64,000 nucleotides of DNA from Cercozoa sp. M6MM (Eukaryota; Endomyxa: Ascetosporea), in assembly GCA_040357565.1 (NCBI GenBank), contig JBDODJ010000008.1, one strand, 5' to 3'. The position numbers and the translations under genes were made by a program. Every line of letters starts with the position of its first letter. Position 1 is the first letter of the stretch. This document shows, piece by piece, positions 21,601 to 35,274 of the stretch. The notes under the pieces were generated by a model. The model searched no databases, was not told where the DNA came from, and saw only the letters and a program-made list of their open reading frames with translations.

Positions 21601-23691
21601 CAGCTGGAAGTTCGTGTCGAAGCCCTAGAACGAAAAACTCGCTGATGGGGTTGGGTGCGAGAAGAAAACAAAAGAAGTACAGTGATGTGCACGAGGCGGT
21701 CGACATTGAAAAGACGCTCGCCACGCAAGTAACCTGTACGTGCAAGGAAGTGTGAGGGTGATTAGAGTGACAGCGAGGAGGCAAATGTACCTTCAACGGT
21801 CAGCGTGCCCTGGGCCTCATCGTACCGCGCCTTCTGCAGCAGCATGTAGTTGCGCGAGTCGCGCCTAAGAGGACGACGCGTATAGAGCACAGGGGAATAA
21901 ATATGTCGAGCGAAGACGGGGCAGTACCAGGCAAGTGAGCGCAAGGCAACGTTCTTTAATTGGCGGACCACGTCCTGCCAACACCGGGTGCAGGGAATAA
22001 AAACACCAAATGCAGCAAAGTAAGGACTACCTCCGCTTGCTTGAGCGTGTCGACCACAAAAGCCGGACGCGTTGCTGCGGCCGTATTCGGCAGCCTGTAC
22101 ACATAATTGGGTGGAGGGAGAAAAAAGGGATGTACAAACAAGGAGTGACCACTCTGCGGCGAATCGGCCTGCATACTTGCGCAGTGCCTGCACAGCATGC
22201 GTGCTACCAGGAGAACAACGGGCAAAAACCACACACCTGCTGGGCCTTCTGCTTGCGGTCCATCATGCCGCGGAGCACCATGAAACTCTGCGGGAGACCC
22301 TGTGCTGCAGCCATGCGGAGCGTCGTCTGCACGACACATTAGACCACACATTAGACCACCCAGTTAGGACAGAAACCCATCAGAACACGCCAACTCCCAT
22401 CAAAACACGTCAAATCATCAGAACACATCAAGATACATCACAATGCATTGGAAACCGATACGACAGTGTACACGTATTTTAACATCAATAGAAGAAATCC
22501 AATAAAATAAAAAAGAGAATACATGAGAAAGCCAAAGGCACCTCGGCAAGTTCGTCCGTGTCAAGCGAAGTTTCAAATTTCTTCTGACCAGCATCTGTAC
22601 CAGGTCGCACCGCCCACAGAAGCACATCCGCCACCTGTCCAAGTAAAGACGGGTACAGAGTCAAAAAGAGGAGAGGCGATGCGCACCATGGCAGCGTTCA
22701 ACGAAGCAAGAGCATCGCGCGGCGGCGCCAGCAGCGTCAGCTACAAACACAAAGCCAGAGGTCAAGGGAGTCTGCACGGGCAAGGAGGCAACGAATCTTT
22801 TGTGTACCGAGAAGGCAGAGTTCGCCACTCGCGTCTCAATCTGCAAGAAAGGAGACTGCATAAGCAGTTCAAGTGTATCGGAGACAACGAACCGTAATGG
22901 GACCCGGCTGCGACCACTCTGTCGGCTCACCGCCAGGAGGGAGTTCCTGCTCGTACAACGGGGGGGGGGGAGCGGAGGCTTACGGATAAAAAACGTGTGA
23001 AAGTACCTCATTTTTGAGAGAAGCACACGCACGCAGCAGTTGAGTGCGCATGGCCACCTGTACAACGGAGTGAAAATAAGACAGCAGGGGGAGAAGTAAA
23101 GAGGGTCAAAACCGTATTGGTGTCTTCGTTCAGTCCAATGATCGCAACCGTCAAAGGTGTGTTCAGCGTCTGCAAAGCGACACTGGTGGAACGGTACGAT
23201 ATAAAAATGAAGTTGTCTAGAACACCTTGCGTCGGCGTGCTTCTTCGTTTTTAAGAGCACTGTGCAAAGAGGTTTTATTTAATGTACTGAAGTACATGAG
23301 GGTGTGGGCAATGACTGTACCGACGCTGCGCAGCCATGTTGGCGCGCATCTCACGACCGTAACCATCGCTGAAACAACCGTGTTGTAAGTGTTTAGTACA
23401 GAAGGAGAGAAAGATACCGACCAAGAGCGCCAGTTTCGACTTGTCTGCCGCTGCCCTGGCTCTCAATTCGACCACCTGCGATCCAGCACGCCATGCGGTC
23501 TTAATCCATTTTAATATCATTTGTCGTTATCGATACCAGCAGCACGCTTGACGCGACGCTTGCTGTGTCCCTTGCTGCAAAAAGCACAACAACACGTCCA
23601 TTCCCGAACACAAGAAAACCATTAGTCAGTCTAAAACATCGTACAAGCGCCGATTGGCCTGACTGAGTTTGCCCTTGCGATGTGCCGTCAT
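18646..23691 (-). CDS. TSR1: Pre-rRNA-processing protein TSR1
   Basis: The ATG at 23691 gives MTAHRKGKLSQANRRF, then KGHSKRRVKRAAG, the basic N-terminus typical of TSR1/BMS1 proteins. Many short exons cover the AARP2CN region and the C-terminal beta-barrel region. The C-terminus is diagnostic: GLKSFR, TPWDKHEWLPLEYSRIFQ, WQVGFRRYYSCPVYSDNV, LVATGNFLGTDADRLNIKRV, then a WTKYG-type segment, TANTHGYMKCSFNKPV and VCMSLYKRQFPR. The CDS ends at the TAA at 18646-18648. TSR1 is a GTPase-like but inactive factor on the pre-40S subunit that blocks premature translation-factor access and aids 20S pre-rRNA maturation. An acidic segment (about 20520-20690) is expected for the family. Introns carry G-runs (C-runs in sense) at 19453-19466 and 22960-22970. 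Confidence 0.9.
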
Positions 23692-23955
23692 GCTTTCACA
23701 CGCGATACTGTCAGCACACACCCCGTCACACGCTCGCGCGTAAACAGGCCGGAGTCCGCGTGATCTCAACATGGGCTCACTTCTTGAGCCGCAAGCGATG
23801 ATGAAACTTGGAAACGGAGATCGCGTGCTGTATCATATGCGGTAGTGCAGAGCAGTGCTGGTACGTTAGAGCGTATGGGTGTAGTTCACTAAACGAATGA
23901 ATCTCCTGAATGCAATGAATAGCGCCCGGCAGAATTCTCTTTTTGGGGGTCACAG
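23692..23955. promoter_or_regulatory. divergent promoter interval
   Basis: This 264 bp interval separates the divergent TSR1 start and the propeller-like gene. I see no clear TATA box or known element. Confidence 0.3.
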
Positions 23956-24853
23956 ATGGAGTTCGCAGCCTCGCGCGTGCTGGCGCTGCCGCGCTTCCGC
24001 GTGCACTGCGTGGACGCAGCCGCCAACACCGTCGCCTGTGCCACCGACGACGCTGTTTATGTAGCTTGAGACTCTGTTGCGGTGTGAAGAGCTAGCATGT
24101 ACGCGGTGGTACAGATCAGGAGGGAAAGCGCGACCGAGCAGACGCGCGTGTTGCGTGTCAAGTGGCCCAATCGCGTGATTGACATGTCAATGTACTTTAT
24201 CTTGCTACTTCATTGTATTTTCTGTTTCCGTGCACAAAACCATGTTGCCCTCTGGTAGTTCGGAGGAGACGCTGGTGCTAGCGACGGAGCGCGAGGTGTT
24301 CGCGCTGTCGCTGCGTCGTCTGCTGGCGCGACGCGATCAGGCGAAAAAGCCAGTTCCACGCGGAGTGTCAATTCACACGTGCTCACTGCCGCGGCAGCCA
24401 ATGCTGCCTGCTCTGACGCAAACGCATCAGCAGACCGATGACGCTGCCACCTGTCCCGGTGTGACCCACGTTCACACCGTCGCGGACGGTATCGTAACTG
24501 TCACACATGTGACCTCGTCGATTATTCTGATCGGCACCGTCACTGGCACTCTAATCGCGCACGACCTGAGCACACTGCAGTATCGCTTTTTTATACCCCT
24601 CCTGTCACGCCTTACACCGAGCCATGTCCCCTGACAGAGAGGTTACTTTCGACCTGGGCGTGCCGATTCTGCGGATCGTAGCCGTCACTGAGCCTGTCCT
24701 GTAGTTTACCTTCCACGCTGTTGTTGTTGTGTGTGTATGTGTCTGTGTTTGTATCTGTGTGTGTATGTGTCTGTGTCTGTGTGTATATGTGTCTGTATGT
24801 GTCTGTGCCTGTATATGTGTGTCTGCATATGTGTGTCTGTGTCTGTGTCTGTA

Positions 24854-24913
<60 letters not shown>

Positions 24914-27900
24914 TGTGTCTGTGTCTGTGTCTGTATGTATGTGTGTGTGTGTGTGTCCCTTGTTTGTGCACTTGCGTGCAGTGAACCCGCGTACGCCATC
25001 ATCGAGTGCATGTCGGCGCAGAAAGCTTTGTTCAAGTGGTAGGCTCGTTCAATCACCAATCACCGTATATCCTCTTTGTGCCTGCCTGATACCTCTTTCT
25101 CCACATTATGGGGTGATAGGTCGACCGGTGAGTTCGCTAAAAATCCGGTTCATTTGCAATCGGCGAGAATGCGGCTAATCCACGTCACCACTGTACTTTG
25201 AACCTTTTACCCCCCGTTTCGCTTTTACCCTCTTGTTTAGGACGACGAGTACGCGCTGCACGATGCAAGAAAGAACAAGATTTTCGTCTTTCGTGGAGGT
25301 GCGAAATTCTAGATTACCCCCCCCCCTCCCGTTACCCGTGATGTTCTCCTGTTACCCCATGTAGTCAAGCACGTCCAAACCTTGCAGGTGCGTCCTTGCA
25401 AGGCCGCTCTAGTGACGCGCCATCTCGTGTACCTTCTGTCGAGCCGCAGAGAGGTGCCTCTATATCCCTCTTACCCCCTCCCCCGCTACCTTCTGGCTTC
25501 AGGTGACGGTGCTGCTGCGGGATGACGTGGCCAAGGATCACATGTCGCACAAAGACGAGGCGCAACGACGCAGCGGCAACAAACGGCCGCGCGTGTGGCA
25601 CGTGGACCCGCACGTGTTTGAGGATGACGAGTCGGCACGTGGGTACTTTTTCTCTGTCTCGTGGTTTGCCATGCTACCGGGTGCCATTTTTACCACCTTA
25701 GTGTCCTCGCTTTTGCATCTCCTCGGTCGGAAGACTCGCTGCGTAAGAATCTAGTTTTGTCCTTGATACCCTTTACCTCTTTTTCTTTGCCCGCCAGTGT
25801 TCCGAACGGCACGTGGCGTCGGCGAGATCACATGCGCCACGGAGGGTGACATCGGCGGTTTTTTGGACAGACTGGAGCTAATGGAACGCGTGCCAGTGAC
25901 GATGCGACTCAAGGATCAACTACTGCAACCTTCCGAGACACTTACCACGGTTCGCAGCATGACGGCGCTGTGCGAGTATCTGGAAGGTGAGTTCACTTCC
26001 GCCACTGAATCCCTGACCTCTGTGGACAGCGAGCTGGACCGTGAGCTGCCGCGACGACTGGCGGCCGATGCTTTGTTCTGTGTGCACACTCAGCGGCTTC
26101 TGGAGGTGCGTGCCTTCTTGCACTCCATTGTCCCTTTACCCCCCCCCTCCACAGAACCGACTGGTGCATCCGTCGCGCCAACGGTCGCTTCAGGAGCGCA
26201 AGGCGGCCTTGCGACGATTAACGCGGCCACGAAACGCGACGGTTGGTGCTCTGGCGATCGCACGTGTACCGTTATCATACTTTGTGATTACATGTATTCA
26301 TCCAGTGATAGTCAACACGTACAGAGACAGGACGACGAGTGTCTTGGCGAGTTGGAAGAATTCACGCGCAAGAATTCGCACTTTCACGCCGTTGTGGCTG
26401 TTTCTAGGTGCGTCTCCTCTTTATCCTTCCATCCCGTTGTCGCCTTTCAGCGCCCGCCCTGTAGATTGGTGCAAGAAGGCGAGACCGAAGCGGCGCTCTA
26501 TGTGGCGCACAGTCGCGGTGACGACGAGTTGCGTCGCAAGGCCATGCAGTTCGTGAGCACGCACTTCCTCACCCTGCGCCGGTAGTCTACCCCTCTACCC
26601 CCCGTTACTGTTTGTTGCCCTTATCTTACTTTTATGTACCCTTTCGGCAGAACGATGGATGATAAGACATTACAAGCCATGGTGCTATGTGACTACGCGG
26701 GCTTTTTGCTGTCATCGCAGCGACTGGTGCACTTTTTGGTGGGCCCGTGTCCTCCTTGTACGTTTTCTTTCCCTCTCGCTGCCCTTCAATTCACCTTCTA
26801 TCTTCTTCTCAGGCGAGCAGTCGCAGCAGCTGTTGTGGCAGCTGGGAGCGCGGCAGCACTTCTCGCTGCTACAGTGGATCGTGGTCAAGATGCTGCGTTC
26901 CTCAGCCGGTACCCTCTTCCCTTGAGGCCGTACATTCTCTGAAAATCTACAATAAACAGATCCTCCTGGACTGGAGGAATTTGACATTGTATTCGACCTT
27001 GCCATACACGTAAACTCTTTGCGCGAAGAGGCAATAGGGTAGGGGGTAATTGGGATGTCTTTCAGGTGGCGCGACATGGCAGCCCGCAGACGCAGCTGGA
27101 ACTGCTCGCGCTACTCGCTCTGGCCTGTGGCTACTTCCGCTTCACTGGTAAAATGGGACACAACGAGAGGGAAAGATAAATAACTGGAAGGTTAAATATT
27201 CTAGAAAATGAACCTGTCATTGTGCAGATCAAGATCGCGAAGATAGTCGCGTGTTGAGTGCGCTGGCACGTGCCTTCGTGGCAGCGTTCTGCGAAGTCAC
27301 TAGGGACAAGGAAAGCGGTCTAGCTCATGACGGTGTCGACACCGACATGGGCGTGCACGTGGCCGGTGTGATCGCATGCTTTGGCATACACCCGTCCGTG
27401 CTGACTGGTCGGCACTTTCGCCTGCATGTAGACGGTGTCTGTCGCTTCATTGGGCTGGTAGCTCTTACACGTAGCTTCCTTGCTTGCATACACGCGTCTC
27501 GTAAGAGGATAGGTGCCGTCGTTGGACATGCGTAGACTAGTGTCGCTAGCACAGCACGTGCCTCGGATCTCGATCGCTTTGGTGTGTTCTCTGTGTTCCG
27601 AGTTCATGTTAATCTCTGCCAGTACCGTACCCTGCATGTAGCTGGAAAGGAGCGGCGACGTTGCCGGCGCGCTGGCGATGCGCACTTCTCTCTTCTCGCA
27701 GCAACGACACTGTCTCGACGAGGCACTCGCGCTGCTGCCACACGTCAAGAAGGTGTCGTTTGCGCATGGTTGTGGTTACGTCACCCTGCATTTATAATAA
27801 TAGGTGCGCAATGACGTGCGCGTGCAAAGTGCAGCGCTGTACGCTCTGCTGACGGCATTGTCGCCTGCGGACTGCACTGCCCTCGCGCGCACTCTCTTTG

Positions 27901-28233
27901 ACGAGGCCAGTACCTTTAGCTTTGTCTTAGCTCGACCGATCCCGGCGAATATACTTGTAATATTATACAGATGAGTTCGAGAAATCTGCTCGTCAGATTT
28001 TGGCGGAACAAGTACCGTTTTACCCCCCCNNNNNNNNNNNNNNNNNNNNNNNNNNNNNNNNNNNNNNNNNNNNNNNNNNNNNNNNNNNNNNNNNNNNNNN
28101 NNNNNNNNNNNNNNNNNNNNNNNNNNNNNTGTGTGGTGCTTGACAGATCTTGCCTCCGAGGTTAGCTTTACAGCTGAAACTGCTTGTGTGTCGCGTCGAG
28201 CCGCCCAGAGCGGAGTCTTTTCGCTCACAATAG
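23956..28233 (+). CDS. unidentified protein: propeller-like N-terminus, helical C-terminus
   Basis: The ATG at 23956 starts MEFAASRVLALPRFRVHCVD. The N-terminal third has repeated beta-strand motifs of WD/propeller type: NTVACATDDAVY, ETLVLATEREVFALSL, GIVTVTHVTSSIILIGTVTG, LIAHDLSTLQ and ATEGDIGGFLDRL. The C-terminal half is alpha-helical: LCEYLEGEFTSATESL, LVQEGETEAALYVAHSRGDD, MVLCDYAGFLLSSQRLVHFL, LSALARAFVAAFCEVTRD and VRVQSAALYALLTALSPADC. A 100-N gap at 28030-28129 interrupts it. The last exon (ILPPRLALQLKLLVC) ends at the TAG at 28231-28233. The propeller-plus-solenoid layout is typical of coat, tether or nuclear-pore scaffold proteins, but no family motif fixes one. One intron is a 230-bp TG-rich tract. 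Confidence 0.5.
24724..24956. repeat. compound TG-rich microsatellite
   Basis: A (TG)n tract mixed with TGTGTC and TGTATG units fills an intron of the propeller-like gene. Confidence 0.9.
28030..28129. other. 100-N assembly gap at a C-tract
   Basis: The Ns follow TTACCCCCCC, so the assembly broke in a C-homopolymer inside an intron of the plus-strand gene. Confidence 0.95.
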
Positions 28234-28587
28234 TTAGATCGACATGGAAGCAGGTGGGCGTCGCGTAGTAGGGGACTGCACGGTCCCGGACGGAGCCAAC
28301 TCGTTAATTAACGCGTTTAATAGCAGCCATGAGAATTTTAAAGGGGCTTTAGTAGCTCTAACCTCACTAATCACATTCTACGGGCATTAATCGCATGCCT
28401 TTTTAACGCCCTCAATCTGAATGAAGTAATGAGTTGGCTCCGTCCGCCATCAGTGTAGCGTCGTATCCGATACGTAGTCGGGTGACTGTTTAATTTTACA
28501 TCCTATCGTATCTGTATCGTGCGTAGTCGACGTACCGTACGCCACCACATCCTACCACCCATACGCCAGTCGGGAAGGTGGACGTTC
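28234..28587. other. convergent intergenic interval
   Basis: These 354 bp contain the palindromic element and a TACCGTAC octamer at 28533-28540, close to the EFTUD2 stop. No exon is seen. Confidence 0.55.
28287..28446. repeat. 160-bp palindromic element (MITE-like)
   Basis: The 20-nt left arm at 28287-28306 (CGGACGGAGCCAACTCGTTA) is the reverse complement of 28427-28446 with one mismatch. The interior is AT-rich (TTAATTAACGCG, TTTTAACGCC). It lies between the convergent stops at 28233 and 28588. No convincing target-site duplication is visible. It could be a non-autonomous transposon or a folded 3'-end element. Confidence 0.7.
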
Positions 28588-31500
28588 TTAGTGCCCAAGC
28601 GCGTCCTCGGCAGCGCCCGACTTGGCCAGCGCCAGCAGCATGTCGTCGTCGAAGTACTTGTGCACCACGACGTCGTCGCTCATACCCTTGCGCAGACGCG
28701 TTTTGACCTGTAAAAGGAGCGCGGGGGAGCAGGTAAGAGTAATGATAGGCGTAAGGGTAAAGTTGAGTGCTGTACCAGGAACTCGCGCGCAAGCTCATGT
28801 GGCTGCAGCGGCTCGAGCACGCGCAGCTGGACGTCGCGGTTTAGCGGATCACCCGGCACCAGGTCCCATCGGTCGAACACTATGGGCGGGCAAAAGGAGT
28901 GATAGAAGGTAATGGGGGGGGGGGGGTAGGTCAATACCGATTGACGGGAAGGCCATGCCACTCGTGTAACTACGAACGTCCGTCTCGAAGCCAAACGAGT
29001 CCATCGCCGGGAGCTCGGCCGTCACCTGTGATACATTGCAGACTTGCATCCACAGGTGTAGGGTGAAATGGAGTAAATATGTACTTTAAACAACGGAGTG
29101 CCCGAGAGCGGTTCCTTGTCAATCACGCGGCCACGACGCTGTTTTACATCGAGGAATATATAGGTTAGAGGTAATAGTCGGCAAAAGAGAGTAACACGGG
29201 GCTAATCTTAGTACCTTCTCAGCGACCTGTGCGATGGCAGCGATACAATCGGCCGGGCAGAGAACCTCCACTCTGCAAAACAAGCAAGCATGAAGAAGGA
29301 GACTGAGGAAGTGGCATGTCAAGTCAAGGAGCATACCGCAAGACAGGTTCCAGCAAGCGCGGCGTGGCTGTCAAGAAGGAAGCGTAGGTGGCGCGTCGGG
29401 CCGCCGGGATCACCTGACCCGCCGGTCGTGCCAGAGGATCCGACGTGTCCAGGTTCGCCTCCAGCAGTCTCACCATGGTTCCTGGGGGCAAAAGGATAAC
29501 GCGGGGAGACAGAGAGGGAACTGGGTACCTCTCACAGGCTCGGCACACAGCGGACCCTCACGCGTGGCCCACTGGAAGCCCTGCACGATACTGGGCTGCG
29601 TGTGCAGGAGCGCATCGCGGGCCTCCTGTACAAGGAGAGGGGGTGCATAGTAAAATTGGGGGAGAAAAGTAAGACTACATCGGCCTCGTCGCCCTCGAAG
29701 TGCTGCATTGAGGCGAGCGTGTCGTCCAGCAGAACGTTGGTGCCCGTGTGCGTCGCCGGTGCCAAAGCCCAAATCGAGCGAGCCGCCAGCTTGTCCCAGC
29801 CATGTCTACACACACACACACACGTCCATGATTTACCCACCTCGATACACAGAAACACTGCGCATATACCTCCTGGTGAAGAACTTGGCGAGCTTGCGCT
29901 TCGGCCACTCCTACAGGCAATCGGGGATCAGGAAATAAACACGGGGTACACTGCGAGGAAGGGTATACCATGGAGACGCGGCCCTGCTCTAGGTCCTTGG
30001 CGACCTCCTGATCGAGCGGCGCCGCAGCAAACGTGAGCTTGTTGCGCTTGTTGTGCGTGCTGGCGGCACACGGCACCGCACTCGACTCAGTCACTGTCTC
30101 TCTGCGCACGTGGAAGGAAGCACGGGTAACATGGTACACACAGGATGTGGATTCAAAGCCTACCGGAATGACACGACAGGGTCGGCCACGCGCACCTCGA
30201 TGTTGTCGGCAAAGACGCAACGCACGTCATGCAGAGCACAGTCCAGTTGCAGCTCGCCAACGCCTGAATGAACAAGGTAACGGGGATAAACGAAGCCAAG
30301 GAAAGTGAAAGCAAGGTACCAACAACGACGCGCTCGCCGCTCTCTTCGCCCTTCACACGCAGCGACGGGTAGCATCTGCGGACACCCATATGCACATACA
30401 GCGTATCCAGTGTACGCAACACAAAATGAGGCACCTGCTGACAGCGCGCAGAGCAGCCAGCAGCTGCGGCAGCTCGCTTGGCTTGACGGGTTCCACGGCG
30501 ACCTTGACGTGCGCTGGAGAGTCCACCAACGGCAGCGGTCGGAACAGCTGCGCGTCGTCGCTGTACACAGGTAAGAGGTTGACATACAGCAGTAGGTCAG
30601 TCGGGGTTAGTATAGACCTGGCCATGTCGCCAACGATCTCCTCGGGCAGCTCGGCGAGCGTTGCAGCGCCGTCCATCGCATCGGCCACACCTGAGGGTAC
30701 CAATACGCAACATGGATTACATGTGGAACAGAAAACAGAAGATAGAGGCCTGCGCTACCGGCAACGAGCACAACGTTGCCAGCACGGGCCTGATTGACAG
30801 CAACTTTGTAGCGTCCGCCCTGCAGCAGCCAGAGGCCCGTGACCTCGCGCACCGATATGCTCTCCTCGCCCAGCTCAGCCTGCTCGTCTTCCTGCGACGG
30901 TCGTAGCACACGAATTCTACACACGCACAGGTAAGAGGGAAATCGGAGGATAGCAACGATGACAGCAACGCACCTGTCGCCGACTTTGACAACGCCGCTG
31001 TGCACGCGCACCAGTGCATCCAGTTCCGAGCCTGCAAAAGCGACAAAGCGTATCCCTCAAAAGTGACCAACTCATTAAGAAACACACCGTCAGCGCGCGG
31101 CACGAGCTTCACGGCGTCGGCCAGCAGCGGACCATGCGACGCGCAGCGCAAAGCCATCTGCGTCCTATGCACGTGTGTTACATTGATATCACCTCTTAAC
31201 ATCACCTTATGTTTTCGGTACCACTTAGACGACGGCAGGTTGACGCCAAGGTAGGCACGCGTCAGCTTGCGCTGCGTGGCCAACGGATCGTTCGGCGCCG
31301 GCACGCTGTCCACCAGTACCTACGACAGCTCGCCCGAATAATTTCACATGTTGTGCTCACAACATAAGTACCTGCGTGAGTGCACTGAGATCGCCGCAAA
31401 ATCGTCGTAGCACAGTTCTGCAGACACCAACAACGTACACATGACGAAAGGCAAAAATAGTCATGGTATATGAAGTAGAAAGTACCGCAGCAGGGTACGC

Positions 31501-34173
31501 GGTGGGGTGTGCAACTCGCGCTTCGCCAGTCGCACGCCAATCTTACTGCACAAGGTGTAAACAGGAAGGGATGTAGCAGAACGGACAAAGAGCTACCTCA
31601 GCAGCGGCGGCAGCTCGGACGGGTTGTGGCCCAGTGCGTGCGAGAACACCTTAACCAGCGGCGTCAGAATGAACGAAACGAATGTGCGCACCTTGCAGCG
31701 CTCACGCAGCTGCACAGACCATAGATTCCCGAGGGGCAGGAATGGGGCAGAGGGGTAAAGTACATCCGCATTGTTCTCACGATCGCGCTGGCGCACAAAG
31801 CGACGCGTGCGCGGGTCAAGATACACGTCGCCCCTAAATGTACATTTGTCTACTTTCACCCCAGGAAAAATGAGTCAAACAGCAGGTACCACAGACGCTT
31901 GGCGAACACGTCCGCGCGAATGTAGTTCGGATCCTTCTCGGGGCGGTCGCCGTTATGGTAGTTAGCGTACAGCTTGGCAAAGCTCTCCACCGAGAACACC
32001 GTGCCGAACTGCGTCGCGCCAAACAGAACGTTGCCTATCCATCACACATTCGCGTAACAAGAGAGCCAGGCGGTGAAGTCGATTGGTCCTTAAAGGAATA
32101 CCGTTGAGCGGCGACAGTCGGGGACCATCGTAGCCGAACTTGGACAGCACAGCGTTGCAGCCCTACAGTTACAGGGGGATAAGGACACAACAGAGAAGCA
32201 AAGGGAAGCAAGGCTACCTGGAGCGTGTGCTGCAGTTTGAGGTAGATGTCGCGAGGCGGCAGACGCAACTCGAGAATCAAACGGTCGAGTTTGTTCAGCA
32301 GCACGGTTCTATATCAAAATGGTGAGAGCGAGGCGGTTACCAAACAGAGTGGGGGGGGGGGGGGGTCAAAGTACACGCGGAGGCCGTGCATGGCAGCGTG
32401 ACGCAGCAGACGCTCGGTTTGCATCAGCACGCCCTAAATTTCGCGAGTAGAGGCAGGGCATACGTATCTAAATACGTATCCAAGGGGTAAAATTACCTCG
32501 GCAACGTCAACGACACATATGATACCGTCAGCCAGCCGCATGCCGGCGATAGCCTCATCCGTGAAGTTCGTGTGACCGGGACAGTCGATGAGTGTCAACA
32601 GGTGCTGCTGTTCCTTGCGCAGCGACGGCAGCGGCACCTATTCTCATATGCAAAACCATTACCAATAAGCACATCAGGCCCTCTGGGCTTAAAAAAATAC
32701 TACTGTCATGGGCGTCGCCTTTAGCGACAAACCTCGCTTCTGCTCGTCGAATCGCGAATCCGTGTAGCGCATCGCCTGCATGGGAGGGTAGAAGAGCGCA
32801 AGGGGGTGCAGGGGGTGGGGGAAGGGATAAGTGGGGGGAAGCTACAGCGGTACGACGCTCCCGGTTGGCAATTTTCTGCGCCTGCGTAGCCCGAGGCGCT
32901 GCCCAGGCGCGACTCTTTTTCTGCACCAAAGAGGGTAAGAAGGCAAACCTGTATGAAGAACGAGGAACTGTGTACCGACTTGACCTGCGCGAGCACGTCC
33001 TCGGCGTCGGCGTCCGGGTGTGTCTCACGGACCTGTCATCCAGGATAGGAGTATTGGGACGGTGGGCAAGGCATCGTACCACAACGTCGAGAAGTGAGGT
33101 CTTGCCGTGGTGCAGAGCACCCACCACAGCCACACTGCGTACAGGTTTGTTTCAGCACTATATCTACAGTAGGATATGGAGAGAGGTGTTACATGCGTTG
33201 CCGACCAGTGGTGTCCATCATTTTGGCCAGAAATGTGCTGTCATAGGTCGTGCGCGGGATCTTCTTCTCTTGGTGCGCGAAGCACTTTTCCTTCGGCGGC
33301 TCCACCTGCCCAACCAGACATGGTACCTCGAAGCAAAATGGCAAATGGCAAAGGGTACAATGGCCTGCTCGATCGTCATCGTGTCTTCGTCCTGCACGAG
33401 AACCTCGACGTCCTCACCGTACACCTGTGTTCAACGAGGGACACGCGAACGTAAACGGGAGGGTGCGTAGCAAGGAACATGGCTACCTGCTGCGCCGAGG
33501 CGAAGAAGTCCTTGTCGGCATGCTGCACAATGTCGCTGGCTTGGTGCACCACAACCGCGGCCTGGATGAGGAAAAGCGGTAAAACGCAAAGCCAGGGCAA
33601 ATGAAGTACGAACGACGAGTACCTGCTGCGCGGCGAGCTCGGCCTCAAGTGCGGCGTCGTCCATCGCGGCCACCTCGGCTGCCTCGTCCACCTCTGCTCA
33701 GCAAAGCCAAGATAAGAGGCCAAATATAGAGGGAGCAGCGGAAAGACAAAGGATACCCTCGTGGGCAGCGTCGCGCATCACAGCATCGAGCGCGTCGTCG
33801 CCCTGAAACAAAAAGAGGCATCAGTGAAAAGGCAGAGCGCACCACAGGCTTAAGCACGCATTCACCTCCTCCGAGGCGTCGCTCCACGAGGATTCGTCGC
33901 CGCTCTCCTCACTCAAGGCCTCGCCCACGTAATTGCCGAACTGGAAGCAACACATCATGACGGATCATTTAAAAAGGCCTCAGCGAATAATTTGGAACAC
34001 GGACAGAGATTGCCTCAATTCCAGAACAAAGACCACGTGGGTGTAGGAAACATCTAACAGGGCACTAGTGGCTCACAGAATGGCCATCTGACGACGTCTT
34101 GCGTCGGTCAGGAAATTTGTTGTGCCTTGGAAAACAGAACACAACTCACCTCATCGTATTTCGCCTCCTCCAT
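28588..34173 (-). CDS. EFTUD2: U5 snRNP GTPase EFTUD2/Snu114
   Basis: The ATG at 34173 gives MEEAKYDEFGNYVGEALSEE, matching the EFTUD2 N-terminus (YDEFGNYIG), and an acidic segment follows. GTPase motifs are visible: G1 GALHHGKTSLLD, G3 LIDCPGHTNFTDEA (DCPGH in place of DTPGH) and G4 NKLDRLILELRLPP. Later exons carry FGTVFSVESFAKLYANY, DVYLDPRTRRFVRQ, EPVKPSELPQLLAALR, LDCALHDVRCVFAD, RSIWAL, TREGPLCAEPVRG and PAMDSFGFETDVRSYTSGMA. The C-terminus is RLRKGMSDDVVVHKYFDDDM, ending at the TAA at 28588-28590. Snu114/EFTUD2 is the EF-G-like GTPase of U5 snRNP that controls Brr2 during spliceosome activation and disassembly. Many introns of about 50 nt interrupt it; several carry (G)n on the plus strand. 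Confidence 0.95.
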
Positions 34174-34463
34174 GACTCGGCTATCGGTTGTGTTCGGCGC
34201 CGGCACAGGATACGTCGTTGTTCCAGCCAGGGGCTAAGCGACACGAGCTCACACTTAAGAAAAGTGAAAAACAACGGACGGTTTGTACAGTGCGTGGACC
34301 GATCCGGAGGAGGTTTTGGAGCCGACGTGCTGAATGTTGAGAGCAGAAAACTGCGTCGTTAGAAGTCGGCTTGTGCTGGCTAAGGTGTGTGTACACATTG
34401 ATTGGATTCGCTGGGTATACCGGTATTTTTATTGTACCAAGCAATGTTGTTTTTTTGTAGCGT

Positions 34464-35066
34464 ATGAACGCAGCTGACATCTTCGTCGCCCTGGCCGGCG
34501 ATGAGGATGTATCTTGTGCCTTGAGACCTCAACCTTGGCTGTTTTGAAGTGCTTCTACTTGTGACATATCTGAAGGGTTTGTTGACGCAAGAGTCGCTGG
34601 TGCAGCTGTTTGCGAGTGCAAATGTTGCTGAATACAGGTAAGCTTTTTGTGTACATGACATGGTAAAGAATCGGGGGGGGGGATACACTGAAGGTTTATT
34701 TAGCGAGGCAGCTGCGTCGATGTTTGCGCATCTCGACCCGGACAACAAGGGTACACTGATCCTCCAAGTTAGGCAGGTGCATTTTTCTGGCTGCGTTAGG
34801 CTACGTGACGTTCGATGACTTTATTGCAAACTACGATTCCCTGGCGCAAGTGCTCGCTTTCGCTGGTATATTTTCATTAAAGGAATGAGTGATGTTTGCA
34901 TATTGTTTGTGTGTTTCTACTTTTACATAGAGGAAGAGGAGCCGGCAGAGGAAGAGGAGCCGGCAGAGGAAGAGGAACCGGCAGAAGAGGAGCCGGCCTA
35001 CATTCCTCCGGCATCTTTGGTTGACGACAACAACGATAGTGAGGAGCTGGACGAGGTATCTTCACA

Positions 35067-35114
<48 letters not shown>

Positions 35115-35214
35115 NNNNNNNNNNNNNNNNNNNNNNNNNNNNNNNNNNNNNNNNNNNNNNNNNNNNNNNNNNNNNNNNNNNNNNNNNNNNNNNNNNNNNN
35201 NNNNNNNNNNNNNN

Positions 35215-35274
<60 letters not shown>

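Noticed and set aside
29675-30220. 181-residue minus-strand frame inside EFTUD2.
   Set aside because: It reads EFTUD2 exons and introns partly in the wrong phase; the conserved EFTUD2 segments are in the spliced model.
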